From: JANNSX01 sp046348995
GTDB taxonomy: Bacteria > Pseudomonadota > Alphaproteobacteria > Rhizobiales > Hyphomicrobiaceae
Length of the DNA: 64,000 nucleotides
Assembly (NCBI GenBank): GCA_046348995.1
Contig: JAXMDB010000006.1
Location: 248,001-312,000, forward strand
Direction of reading: 5' to 3'
This document shows, one piece after another, positions 41,579 through 52,500 of this stretch. The first letter of the stretch is position 1. Every line of letters starts with the position of its first letter. Below the pieces are notes generated by a model, which saw only the letters and a program-made list of their open reading frames with translations, did no database searches and was not told where the DNA came from. A program made the translations under genes and the position numbers.

Positions 41579-42630
41579 AGCGTGTGCTTGTCACCGGCTC
41601 GTCGGGTCTCATCGGCTCGGAGATCGCGACGGCCTTTGCTGCCGCCGGCTGGGCGGTGCACGGTGTCGACAACAACATGCGGGCGGCCTTCTTCGGCGCC
41701 CAAGGCGACACACGCTGGAACGAGCAGCGTCTCATCGAAACGCTTTCTGCCTTTCGGCATCACGAGATCGACGTCCGCAACCGGGCGGGCATCGAGGATC
41801 TGGTCAAAGCCGTCAAACCCGCTGCAATCGTGCACTGTGCAGCTCAGCCGAGCCACGATCTTGCCGCGAGCCGGCCGTTCGACGATTTCGATATCAATGC
41901 CGTTGGAACGCTCAACCTGCTCGAGGCAGCGCGCCGCCATGCACCCGAGGCGCCGTTCGTGCACATGAGCACGAACAAGGTCTACGGCGATGCACCCAAT
42001 GACATCGCGCTGCGCGAGACCAATTCACGTTGGGACTATGCGGACCCCGCATTCGCGAACGGTATTCCCGAGACGTTTCGCATCGACCAAAGCAAGCATT
42101 CCTTGTTCGGAGCATCAAAGGTCGCTGCGGACATCATGGTCCAGGAGTACGGTCGCTATTTCGGCATGCCGACCTGCACCTTGCGAGGGGGCTGCCTCAC
42201 CGGCCCCAACCACAGTGGCGTCGAGCTGCACGGCTTTCTGAGCTATCTCATGCGATGCAACCTCGAAGGCCGCACGTATCGGATCCTCGGTTACGGGGGC
42301 AAGCAGGTCCGCGACAACATTCACAGCACGGATGTTGCCTCATTCATCGCAGCGTTCGTAGCCAGGCCCCGCGTTGCCGAGGTCTACAACATCGGTGGTG
42401 GCCGAGAGAACTCGATCTCTATTCTCGAGGCCTTCCAAATTGCTGGTGAGATCACTGGCAAGCCGATGCGCAGCGAATATGTCGACCAGAGCCGCCCCGG
42501 CGATCACATCTGCTACTACTCGGACCTGTCCAAGATACGCTCGCACTACCCAGGCTGGCAGATCACGAAGAGCGTCCGCGAGACCATGGCCGAGATCGGC
42601 GCAGCATGGGTCCATCGCATGCAGGGATGA
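41575..42630 (+). CDS. CDP-paratose 2-epimerase-like nucleotide-sugar epimerase
   Basis: The 351-residue extended SDR starts MKRVLVTGSSGLIGSEIATA. Segments such as NKVYGDAPNDI, LFGASKVAADIMVQEYGRYF, RGGCLTGPNHSGVELHGF and GKQVRDNIHSTDV match CDP-paratose/tyvelose 2-epimerase closely. The catalytic tyrosine position reads F in LFGASK; related epimerases also vary here. Its ATG overlaps the UXS-like stop. The true substrate could be another NDP sugar made by its neighbour. Confidence 0.78.
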   Translation: MKRVLVTGSSGLIGSEIATAFAAAGWAVHGVDNNMRAAFFGAQGDTRWNEQRLIETLSAFRHHEIDVRNRAGIEDLVKAVKPAAIVHCAAQPSHDLAASRPFDDFDINAVGTLNLLEAARRHAPEAPFVHMSTNKVYGDAPNDIALRETNSRWDYADPAFANGIPETFRIDQSKHSLFGASKVAADIMVQEYGRYFGMPTCTLRGGCLTGPNHSGVELHGFLSYLMRCNLEGRTYRILGYGGKQVRDNIHSTDVASFIAAFVARPRVAEVYNIGGGRENSISILEAFQIAGEITGKPMRSEYVDQSRPGDHICYYSDLSKIRSHYPGWQITKSVRETMAEIGAAWVHRMQG

Positions 42631-43090
42631 GAAGGCGGGCAGTCCGCCTGACACCGTGACGATGCCGGCCAAGATGATGTCGGGCGAGCTGTCGGCGCCG
42701 GTCAGATGCGCAATCCGAAGTCGTTCGGAATGGACCCATGGTGCTTTGTCTCATCACCGACTGCAAGCACCAGACCGGCAAGATCAACCTGCCGGTGATC
42801 GACGCGAGCGCCAAGCTCGGCGGCAACCAGGCCTTGAAGCTTCCGGGCACGAACTGCGCGGCCTTAACCGGCGCCGCCGGCCAGCTGCACGACACATCGG
42901 CTACCGGTCATACCCACCAGGGGCATATCCAGCCCCAATCGCAAGCAATGGCAGCGCTACCGGCAGCCGTTAGCCATAGCATGCGGTCGCCGCCGCGCCA
43001 GGCTGCGACGTGATTGCGAACGCTCGATGAACTTTATACAGTATTGGCAACAGTCCGCTCGAGGTTATCGGTAGAACCATAGACCCAGTG
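42631..43090. other. Gene-free spacer between the sugar genes and the phosphorelay
   Basis: No gene is supported in these 460 bases. A 91-codon plus-strand frame (42738-43013) has no recognisable domain, ribosome site or conserved start. The last 70 bases are AT-richer (ACTTTATACAGTATTGG) and are a likely promoter zone for the response regulator gene. Confidence 0.5.
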
Positions 43091-43786
43091 ATGCGTTTGC
43101 TCGTCGTCGAAGACAACGCCGTCCAGAGATGCATCATACAATCGATGCTCTCAGACGGCGAGATTGCGGTCGAAAGCGTTGGTACCGGCAAAGATTTTCG
43201 AGCCCGGTATCAGGGCGAAGACTACGACGCGCTCATCATCGACCTGATGTTGCCGGATATCGGTGGCCTGACCCTGATCAATGAGCTGCGCGCCGACTAC
43301 GACAGCACGCCCATCATCGTCATCAGCGGGTTGTCGAAACTTGCCGACAAGGTGAAGTGCCTCGAGGCCGGCGCCGACGACTATCTTGTCAAGCCGTTCA
43401 GCCATGTCGAGCTGCTCGCCCGTATCCGGGCTGTGGCCCGCCGCTCGTTCCGCATTCGTGGAGCCGCCGTCCGGGTCGGTCATATCTCGATCGACGAGCG
43501 AACGCGGCGTGCGACGTGCGGTGACGATCTCCTCGACCTGTCGCCGGCCGAATTCAAGTTGCTTGTGCTGATGGCGCGCCGATTGGGCTACGAGGTGACG
43601 CGCGACTCGATCTCCGCACACCTCAGAACCAAGCGGGGTGAAAGCTCGGCGAACGCGATCGACAAGCTCGTATCGCGGCTTCGCAACACACTCGCCAAAT
43701 TCGACTCCGGCGTCTACGTGCGGACAATTCGTGGCGGCGGATATGCACTCGAGCCCGCGAAGTCGCCGCTGAGGCGCGACCTCTGA
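43091..43786 (+). CDS. OmpR/PhoB-family response regulator
   Basis: The 231-residue protein has a receiver domain (1-118) with acidic pair E7-D8, phospho-acceptor D51 in LIIDLMLPDIGG, a switch Ser in IVISG and K in DDYLVKPFSHVELLARI. The C-terminal winged helix (about 130-225) ends VRTIRGGGYALEP. It should be a DNA-binding regulator. It begins a three-gene phosphorelay with an HPt protein 40 bases on and a hybrid kinase after that. I prefer the ATG at 43091 over the adjacent GTG. Confidence 0.9.
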   Translation: MRLLVVEDNAVQRCIIQSMLSDGEIAVESVGTGKDFRARYQGEDYDALIIDLMLPDIGGLTLINELRADYDSTPIIVISGLSKLADKVKCLEAGADDYLVKPFSHVELLARIRAVARRSFRIRGAAVRVGHISIDERTRRATCGDDLLDLSPAEFKLLVLMARRLGYEVTRDSISAHLRTKRGESSANAIDKLVSRLRNTLAKFDSGVYVRTIRGGGYALEPAKSPLRRDL

Positions 43787-43826
43787 CAGCGTTAGCCGGA
43801 ACCCTTAAGCGACCGTTCGGAGGCGC

Positions 43827-44165
43827 GTGGTGATCGATCCCGGCCGTCTCTTGGGTACAGCCGACCCTCAGCGGGATCGGCGCATCCTGGAGATCTTCGT
43901 CAGCGAGCTCGACAAGGATCTTGAGCTGCTGCGCGTGGCTCGGGATCGAGATTGCTTCGTGCGCGCGGCGCACGGCTTGAAGAACAGCGGTGCCGGCGTC
44001 GGCGCGGAAGAGCTCACGGCCGCGGCCGAAGCGGCCGAGGAAATCAACCTGCCGGAATGGCAAAGCCGCCGCGCGGCGCTCGAGCAGGCTCTGGTGCGTG
44101 CTGCGACACAAGCCAGAGACGAGGCGCTAGACATCCTGGCTCGCGCCTTAAGATCGGAAACCTGA
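43827..44165 (+). CDS. Histidine phosphotransfer (HPt) protein
   Basis: The 112-residue all-helical protein has the HPt motif RAAHGLKNSGAGVGAEEL, with phospho-accepting H49, and a second amphipathic helix rich in Ala and Glu. It would pass phosphate between the hybrid kinase receiver and the response regulator. GTG starts at 43827 and 43830 are both possible. It ends three bases before the kinase gene. Confidence 0.82.
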   Translation: MVIDPGRLLGTADPQRDRRILEIFVSELDKDLELLRVARDRDCFVRAAHGLKNSGAGVGAEELTAAAEAAEEINLPEWQSRRAALEQALVRAATQARDEALDILARALRSET

Positions 44166-44168
44166 GAC

Positions 44169-46475
44169 ATGCCCGGGACGCTCAGACCTCGGCATCTGCT
44201 CAGCTGGGAGACCGCACTCATCCTGGCGCTTCTCGGAGCTTGGTCGGTCACGCTTCTGCTGATCGAGCGCGACCATGCCGGCGAGCGCAGGGCCCTGCTC
44301 GAAGAGTTCAGGCGTGAGGCGGCACTCGAGAACCATGATCAAGCGCGCACGATCGAGCGTGCGCTGACAGAGGTCTATCAGGGCATGCGCACGCTCGCCC
44401 GGCTACCGAGCATACGCAACATCGATCCCGATGCCTCGAGCTTGAGCTTCGATGCGCGCACCAGCGCCCAGGAGATCTACAACACGCTCGCCTCCAATGT
44501 CGCCGTTTCGGAGGTCTATGTCATTCCTCGTGACTTCGATCCGGACGCCGTCGCTCCCGGCACCCCGTCGCTGCCGATCGTCACCTTCGACGAGCGCATC
44601 GTCGGGCGTACCGCTGACGATGTCGTTGCCGGCCCGCGCGATGCGTCGCTCAAATCAGCAGGCGGCATAACCGAGATCGAGATCCACGAGTTCCGGGTCA
44701 TGCGCGAACAGATCGACCGGCTTATCGCCGCCGGTTTTGGCCGTTCCGATGGTCTCGCCCTCGACTATCCGGCCCTGATCAGCCGTGAGGTCGTGACCTG
44801 CGACAATACCCACTACTCACCAACGAGGCCCGATGATCGGGATCGCATGGGTGTCGTCTACTCGCTGCCCTTCTATGGCGACGACGGTGCGCTCAAAGGC
44901 ATCGTGTCGGCTGTCATGCTGGGCTCGGCGGTCAGCAACCTGATGACAGGGCAAGAGCTTGCTCTGGTCAACACGAGCACTGGCGACGTGTTCGGCACCC
45001 TCGGCAGAGATATCCCGGCACGACGGCGGCAGCTCGTGCTCGCCGGTCTGCCCGATCCCGATCTCGCCTTCTCCGAGATCGTGAGGCTGAACCTGCACGA
45101 CCTCGATGGCCGGTGGCATCTCTGGTCGGGCGCGGCAACCTGGCCCAAAGCCGCGCGATCCGCGCTGTCCTCCGCGCGCCAGAATGCCTGGATCAAGCAT
45201 GCCGGCGTGACGGCGCTGTTTCTCATCCTGGCGGCGATCGTGCATGCCGTTATCAACCGTCAACGGCTGACCGCCGAGCGCAACCGCAAACTCGAGGCGG
45301 AGGTTCTGCACCGCACGCGCGATCTCGAGGCGGCGCGCAAAGACGCCGAGGCCGCAAGCCGGGCGAAATCGGCCTTCCTCGCCAATATCAGCCATGAGAT
45401 CCGGACGCCGCTCAATGGCATCGTCGGCGTGGTCGAGATGCTGCAGCGCACCAGCGTAGCACCGAGCCTCGCGCGGCAACTGCTGATGCTGCGGGGGCTG
45501 TCGGCGACGCTCCTCGACCTGCTGACCGACGTGCTCGATCTGTCGCGCATCGAGGCCGGCAAGCTCACGCTCGTTTCCGCAAACGTATCTCCCGTCGGCC
45601 TCTGCCGCGAGATCGTCGCCATGCTGGCGCCGGCGGCACGGGCGAAAGGGCTCTCGCTCGACGCCGAACCGGATCCCGAGCTGCCCGATCGGATCGCTTG
45701 CGATGGGGCGCGCCTGCGGCAGGTCATCGTCAATCTCGTCTCCAACGCCATCAAGTTCACCGATCACGGCGGCATCACGCTTCGGATGCGGGCGCGCTCT
45801 CAGCCTTTGCCGCACCGTCCCGTGCTCGAGATCGACGTGATCGATACGGGCTGCGGCATTCCGGCGGACGAGACCGAAGCCATTCTCGAGCCGTTCGGGC
45901 GGGCGCGGAGCGCGGAGCACGCGGCCATACCCGGCACGGGGCTTGGGCTCTCGATCGTGCGCGGCATCGTCGAGGCGATGTCGGGAGAGCTTACGCTCGA
46001 GAGCACCGTCGGGCAGGGAACGAGATTCACCGTGCTGGTCCCGTACGAGCCGGTGGTCACAGATGCGCCACGCGATCCGGCGGGCGTTACACTGGTGAGA
46101 GGGCTCAAAGTCCTCTTAGTCGAGGACAACGCCGTCAATCAAGCGGTCGGAACCTTCATGCTCGAGGAGCTCGGCTGCGAGGTGACGCTCGCCGGCTGCG
46201 CCCAGGATGCGGTGGCACTGGTGGATCAGGCGCATTTCGATCTGGCGCTGATGGATTGCCGGCTCCCCGACATCAGCGGTCTCGAAGCGACCCGGATCAT
46301 TCGCGCGCGTGAAGCCGAGGCCGGCCGGCGCCGGCTCGCCATCATCGCCATGACGGCCTCGGCGCTAACCGAGGACCGCGCGCGCTGCATCGAGGCCGGC
46401 ATGGATGGGTTCATCGCCAAGCCCTACACGAAAGACGTGGTCGCGGCCGCGATTGGTGCGAGCCTTCATGCCTGA
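44169..46475 (+). CDS. Membrane hybrid histidine kinase with C-terminal receiver
   Basis: The 768-residue protein has a first membrane helix at about 14-32, a periplasmic sensor of roughly 300 residues, and a second helix at about 345-363. A short coiled coil (370-400) leads to HisKA with H409 in FLANISHEIRTPLNGIVGVV. The ATPase follows (about 515-630; NLVSNAIKFTDHGG, GCGIPAD, GTGLGLSIV). A receiver spans about 650-765 with phospho-acceptor near D696 in LALMDCRLPDISG. The sensor part looks Cache-like in size but I cannot assign it. The receiver explains the need for the HPt gene just upstream. Confidence 0.9.
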   Translation: MPGTLRPRHLLSWETALILALLGAWSVTLLLIERDHAGERRALLEEFRREAALENHDQARTIERALTEVYQGMRTLARLPSIRNIDPDASSLSFDARTSAQEIYNTLASNVAVSEVYVIPRDFDPDAVAPGTPSLPIVTFDERIVGRTADDVVAGPRDASLKSAGGITEIEIHEFRVMREQIDRLIAAGFGRSDGLALDYPALISREVVTCDNTHYSPTRPDDRDRMGVVYSLPFYGDDGALKGIVSAVMLGSAVSNLMTGQELALVNTSTGDVFGTLGRDIPARRRQLVLAGLPDPDLAFSEIVRLNLHDLDGRWHLWSGAATWPKAARSALSSARQNAWIKHAGVTALFLILAAIVHAVINRQRLTAERNRKLEAEVLHRTRDLEAARKDAEAASRAKSAFLANISHEIRTPLNGIVGVVEMLQRTSVAPSLARQLLMLRGLSATLLDLLTDVLDLSRIEAGKLTLVSANVSPVGLCREIVAMLAPAARAKGLSLDAEPDPELPDRIACDGARLRQVIVNLVSNAIKFTDHGGITLRMRARSQPLPHRPVLEIDVIDTGCGIPADETEAILEPFGRARSAEHAAIPGTGLGLSIVRGIVEAMSGELTLESTVGQGTRFTVLVPYEPVVTDAPRDPAGVTLVRGLKVLLVEDNAVNQAVGTFMLEELGCEVTLAGCAQDAVALVDQAHFDLALMDCRLPDISGLEATRIIRAREAEAGRRRLAIIAMTASALTEDRARCIEAGMDGFIAKPYTKDVVAAAIGASLHA

Positions 46476-46526
46476 CAAGGCCGGTGTTGTCTATTCCGTC
46501 AGGCGTGCCCGCTCGTCGAAAGGGTA

Positions 46527-46550
46527 GCCGCCGGATGGGTATCCGGCGGC
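46527..46550. terminator. Perfect hairpin between convergent kinase and peroxidase genes
   Basis: GCCGCCGGAT at 46527-46536 pairs perfectly with ATCCGGCGGC at 46541-46550 around a 4-base loop. It lies 50 bases after the kinase stop and just beyond the stop of the opposite-strand giant gene, so it can serve both. There is no clear T run. Confidence 0.55.
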
Positions 46551-46562
46551 CTGCGATGTGTC

Positions 46563-49500
46563 TCAGGCGAGCACGAAGTCCTGCACGGTGACGCTGTGAT
46601 GATCGGCGACGCCGGCGAGGCGGATCTCCTGGCCATCGATGCGGACAATCGTGTCCCGGCCCGCGTCGACGATGCGGACGTGTTGGGCAAAATCATCGCC
46701 CGCGATATCCATGCGCAGCAGGATCTTGTCCTGTCCGCCGGCCGGATTGGCGTCGAAGTCGGTGATGACGTCGTGGCCGAACCCTTCCCTGAACACGAAG
46801 AGGTCGCGGCCGGCCCCGCCCGACAAGATATCGTCGCCGAGACCGCCGTTGACGACATCGCGACCGGCGCCTCCCTTCACCGTGTCGTTCCCGAGGCCGC
46901 CGAGCAGCCGGTCGTTGCCGGCGAGGCCGAGCACCCAATCGTGCCCGGCGCCGCCATTGAGCCGGTCGGCACCGGTTGTGCCGAGGACAAGATCGTCGAG
47001 ATCGACGACATCCTGAGGCCGCAGGGTGCCGATCACGGCATCGTTGCCACCGTTCGAGTTGAACACGACGCGGTGGTCGGAGGTGAGCCCAGAAATGTCG
47101 ACGGTGTCGTTGCCGGCACTGCCGTTGACGGTGATGGTGGAGTAATTGAGGCTGGTGCCGGTGAAGTTGCCGATGACCGAGATCGTATCGCCACCGCTCG
47201 ACCCACCATCAGGAGCGTTGGGATTGTTCCCGTTGTTGGCTGTCGTATTCAACGCATTGACCGTGATCTCCTCGATATTGTCGAGCTCGGCGAGCACGGT
47301 GGCACCAGTCAGGACGCCGGCAGTAAGATTGCCGCCTCGCGTCACAACGATCTCCGTGTTGCCATTGAGGCCCGTGATACCCGCATGAGCGGCGCTGCTT
47401 TGGATGCCGTTGGCCGCGTTGTTGTCCCAGTCGTCCGTGTTGGAGAAGATGCGGAAGGTTTCTTGGCCGTTCGTGCCGTTGAGGATGAACCTGTCGCCAA
47501 CCGGATTTATGACCGCGTTCGCACCGCCGTCGACGATGTCACGGCCACTGGTGACGTTTCCGCCGCCTTGAGTCGTGACCGAGTACACGATCGTATCGTC
47601 GCCAATGCCACCGTTCAGCGTGTCGTTTCCACCGTTACCGAAGATGACGTCGTTACCATCGTCGCCGTTCATGACGGTGATGGCATCGGTGCCGATGATG
47701 ATATCGGCGTTGACGGTACCGTTCAGCGTCGTGCCGGTCCGCTGCGTCACAGTCACAGTGGCCCGTGCCACGTCGTTCTGTCCAACGCTGCCGCCCCAAT
47801 AGCGGAAGGTGTTGGTTCCAACGGCGCTCGTATCGGTGATCGTGATGCTGCCATTGATGTTATGCGTCGCCGTCAGACTGGAAGCGGCATTCACTCCGCC
47901 GATCGTCAGATTGGTGTCGGGATCCGAGTCGTTCGACAGGAATGCGAAGTCCGCAATGGAGAACGGCGTCGTTCCGAAGTTGGTAATCACGGTTTCGTTG
48001 GCCAGTACAGAAGGATCGTCGACCGGTGTCACGGTGACCGTCGTCGTGGCGACGGCGCTGTCGCGCAGCCCGTCGTTGACGGTGACGTCGAGGTGACGGG
48101 TTGTGTTGCCGCCAATAGTGGGATTGTCGCCCGTGTTGGAGAAGCGCACCGCCTGAAGCGCCGTTTGGAAGTCGGCGAACGTAGAGCCGGCAGCGCTCGT
48201 CAGCACGAGGGTCCCTGTGCCCGAGCCGGACACCGTAATGCCAGCGGGGGCGGCGACCGCCATCGTCAGTTGATCCCCCGTGATCGTTTCGCGGACGTGG
48301 ACGGTGGCGGAGTAGATCTGGTCACCCTGATCAGGATCGCCGATCCGCGGCGCCGTCGTGAGCACGGCCGGCGCCAACTGCTCGGTGTAGCTGGCTGTGT
48401 TGCCGGTGCCGTCGGTATCCCGAAGCGCCGTAATCGAGATGTTGTCGATGTAGACGTCATCGGTCGTAGCATTCATGGCAGACGCGACGAAGTATAGGCG
48501 CAAGCCGGCCGGGAACGGACCCGTTACGGGGATGTCGTGCACCGTCGTTGCCGTGTCGGCGCTGCTCTGGATCGTGTAGATCGGCGTATCGCTCGCGGTG
48601 GGCGTCGTTGACTGCAGATAGACTTTCACCGTCTCACTGCCAGAAATGCCCAACTGGCGAACCGAGAAGCTCAGCTGTGCGGCTTGGTCGTTGGTCAGAC
48701 CCGTGACGGCGCGAGAGATCGTGGCGCCGTCGAATGAGCCTGCCGGTGTGCCACCGGTGATGTGCAAGCCCGGGTTGTTGTTCTGTCCGGATGCCGCCGT
48801 GTCGACGAGGATCTGGCCGGAGCCAGAGTTGTTGTTGTCGCCCGACTCGGTCCAGTTGTTGTTGTTCCCCCACCCTGTACCACGACCATAGGCGTTGCCG
48901 TTGCCGTTGAAGTTGTCAGAAACAACGGTTGTACTGGTTGGCGCATAGTTCAGATCCAACGTCGGCGCCTTGTCGAAATAGGCGGCGACCGACGTGGTCT
49001 GGTCGGCGAACTTGAGTGTCTCGACGCCGACGATGAGGTCGGTGCCTTCATTACCCAGCGGATTGCCGTTGGCATCCACCAACGGGTCGCCGTTGGCGTC
49101 GACGAAGTCGTTCGCCGTGCGGTTGTCGGTGACCCTGATCGCGAAGACTTGAGCCCAGCTCTGGTGCGGGTTCTGGACGACGACACCGTTCGCGTCGAGT
49201 GCCGTGATGGCGTAACGGTTCAGGTTGCCGGTGAAGACGGCCGTGTCCGCCGTGCCGTCGGCACCGCCGTCGCCGAGCACCACATCCTTGAACATGCGCG
49301 ACTGCAGCATGTCGGTGAAGTGCAAGTCGAAGTTGGCTCCGGTATTGGCGGCGTTGTAGCCGGCGAGGAATCCGCCGGACAGCGTGCCCGTTGCCCGGTT
49401 GGACGCGCCCGTATAGGCGTTTTCCGAGTCATTGTCGTAGCCGTCGTTCGTGCCGCCGCTCGCGCCCGTGTGCATCGCATCGGCGATCCATTCGGTGCTG

Positions 49501-52500
49501 CCGAGTGCGAGGTTCCCAAGACCCGAAGCATTCGCGGCGTCCGCATACTTGCCGATCAACGCATCCAACCGGATCGAGCCGCCGATGATGAGGTCGTTGC
49601 CGCCGGCACCGGTGAAGGTGTCGTTGCCGGAGCCGCCGATCAGCCAGTTGTTGCCGTGACTGTTGTCCGCCGTCGCATCGCCGTCGCTGTCGCCGATGAA
49701 GGTGTCGGCGTTCCGCGTGCCGATGGCGCCTTCGATCTGGAACCAGGCCGGGAAGGTGGTGGTCTGATCGATGTTGACGAGTGGGTTGTTCTGCGTCGCG
49801 AAGTCGACGGTGACGCCCGGCGCGCTCCCGGCGTAATCGCTGAAGTCGATCAGGTCGAAGCCGGCATTGGCCTGGCCGTCGTCGCCCAGCACCTCGTCCG
49901 GACCGCCGGTGGTGCCGGACGCCTGGGAGGGATTGCCGGGACGGATGATGTCGTCGCCCTGCCCGCCCTGCATGAGGTCCTGGTCGTTGCCGCCGACGAT
50001 ATAGTCGTCACCCTCCTCGCCGAGCAGGATGTCACCGGATGCACCGCCGTCGATATAGTCGTTGCCGTCGCCGCCATGTGTGAAGGGATCGGTGTTGCCC
50101 ATCTCCGGGTTGGTGAGTCCGTCACCGAAGACGATGTCGTCGCCGGCACCGCTCGAGAGCTTGTCGATGCCTTCGCCGCCGACCACGAGGTCGTTGCCGG
50201 AGCCGCCGACGAGCTGGTCGAAGCCGCCGACCTCGGAGCCCGAGCCGCGGCCGTAGATGATGTCCTTGCCGGCGCCGCCGTCGGCGAGATCCGGGCCCTC
50301 GCCCGTGTCGATCATGTCGTTGCCGTCGCCGCCGTACATGCGGTCGACGCCGCCGTCGCCGTAGATGAAGTCGTCACCGCCTTCACCGTACACGGTATCG
50401 TCGCCGGAGCGCGCGTGGATGAAATCGGCGACGTCGCTGGCGACGATCACCTCGTGGCTGTCGGCGCCGTCCGTCGGCGTGCCCTCGACCGGATGCACGA
50501 GGTCGGGGTGCAGGTCGGGACGCACGTCGCGGATGAGATCGAGGGTAACGCTCGCGCGAATGCCGTCGGACGCCATGACGGTGATGCCGCTGCCGTTCGG
50601 ATCGAGGCTTGCGCCACCGTCCGAGTAGATGCCCTTCGTGTTCCCCTCGACCGACAGCAGCGCGCCATAGCCGTGGCTCGCGTAGTCAGCGTTTACTGCG
50701 GTCGTGCTGGCCCCGATGAAGAGCGCGGCATCGGCGGCCGGCAACGGGTTGGACGCGTCGATCTTGTCGGCATAGACGTAAGGGTCGGCCAAGGTGCCGG
50801 CACCCGTTCTCGTTTCATAAAGCTGGCCGTACTGGTCCGTGAAATAGGTTTTGGTGTTCGCCAGATTGTGCAGCTCGGCGTTGGCCGGCAGCGCCGTCTT
50901 GTTGAAGTCGTAGTACTTGTCGGCGTAGGCGAAGATCGAGCCGTTCAAATGCTCGAGGCCGGTATTGCGCTCGACGATGTCCTTGAACTGGCCGTTGTTG
51001 ACCTCCTCGTGGATCTGGGTGCCGAACAGGCGATAGAGGTAGTAAAAGCGGTCGCCGTCCATCAGCGCCTGGATCTGGGCGACGAACACGGCGTCGAAGG
51101 TTTCGCCGAGCAGGCCGCCCGGAACGTGCGCTTCGGCGAGGCCGCCGATCCAGGAATCGATCTGGTCGAAATTGTCCCGAGCCGCATCGAGCTCGGCATT
51201 GCCGGTGACCGGGCTGTTGGTGAGGAACGCGACCGCCTGCTCGTAGGTGACGAGGACGCCGAACGGGTTGGCGGGATCGTTGGCGGCGAGCTCGGGCGCG
51301 CCATCAGCGAGGTCGAGCAGGTACTGCGCTTTCGCCTGCGAGACGGCGATGTCCGCGACGCCCGTCGGATCGGCGAACGAATAGGCGGCGATGAAGTTCA
51401 CGAGGCTCTCGGGATGAATCATGTTCTTCCCGAAATCGTCCCAGCTCGTGTACTCGGACAAGCCGATGCCGGCACGGAAGTCGTTCAGCGTCGGGATGCC
51501 GAGATCGCGGCCGCGCGCGATGTTGATCGCGGGCAGATCGAGCGGCTGCCCGAGCAGGCCCTGGCTCAGGGCCGGCGTCACGAACTCGTCGACCTCGTTC
51601 ATCTGCTGATGCGTCAGGCCGAGCGTGATCGCGGCGACGCCTTCCTCGGCGAAGGTGTGAGGCGCGAGGAACGCCTGCTCAAGCGCGTAGCGCATGACGT
51701 GACCGGAGTACCAACCGGAGGGGTCGATCGCGTCGATGGTTTCGCGGATGGTCGAGTGGCCGAAGCGGAAGGCGACCTGCGCGTATTCGAGCGAGATCGT
51801 GGAATCGACGCCCGTGGAGTAGCCCACGAACTCCTGGATGCGCGGCGTCACCGTGCGCGCATACTGGTCGACGGCGGCGTGCTGATACTCCATCTCGACG
51901 ATCAGCTTCGTCGCGTCGAACATCTTGTCGGCGTTCCAGGCGACCTCGCCGTTGGCGTAGACATAGTTTCCCTTGGCATCTTCGTAATGTGTCCCGGCGG
52001 CGCCTTTCACACCGGCGCTACCGCTCGCGGTCTTGACAAGAACGCCACTCGCCAGCGTATCCGCCGACCTGGTGACAACGCTGTCCTGCCAATTGTGGAG
52101 CTGCTCGTGAAGCGTCGCGGCCGTCGAGCCGGGGTTGTTCGCGTCGTGGGCATAGATCCACGTCTTCAGGTTCTCGACCTGGTAGTTGTGCTCCTCGTGG
52201 AACACGTGGTGGATCGAGGTCAGGCCGAAATTCTCGTTCACGCGCCCGTCGCCGGCGATGTAGTGATCGCCGACAGACTGCATGAGGATTTCGCCCACTG
52301 CGGCATGCTGTGCCGCGTTGAGCGAGCTTTGGATCGAGAAATCGGGATTGACGTACGGCAGAACCGCCGAAACGCTGAAGTTGTCCGTCGTGTAGGTGGT
52401 TCCGAACTGCGCGTTGAACGCAGCAATGGCCTGCTGGGTGATGTGGCCAGCTCCCGCGGAGCCGACGCCGTCGAAATGTGGATTCATGTCGAGGATCAGC

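Noticed and set aside
42738..43013. 91-codon plus-strand frame between the sugar genes and the response regulator
   Set aside because: No recognisable domain, no ribosome site and poor coding character.
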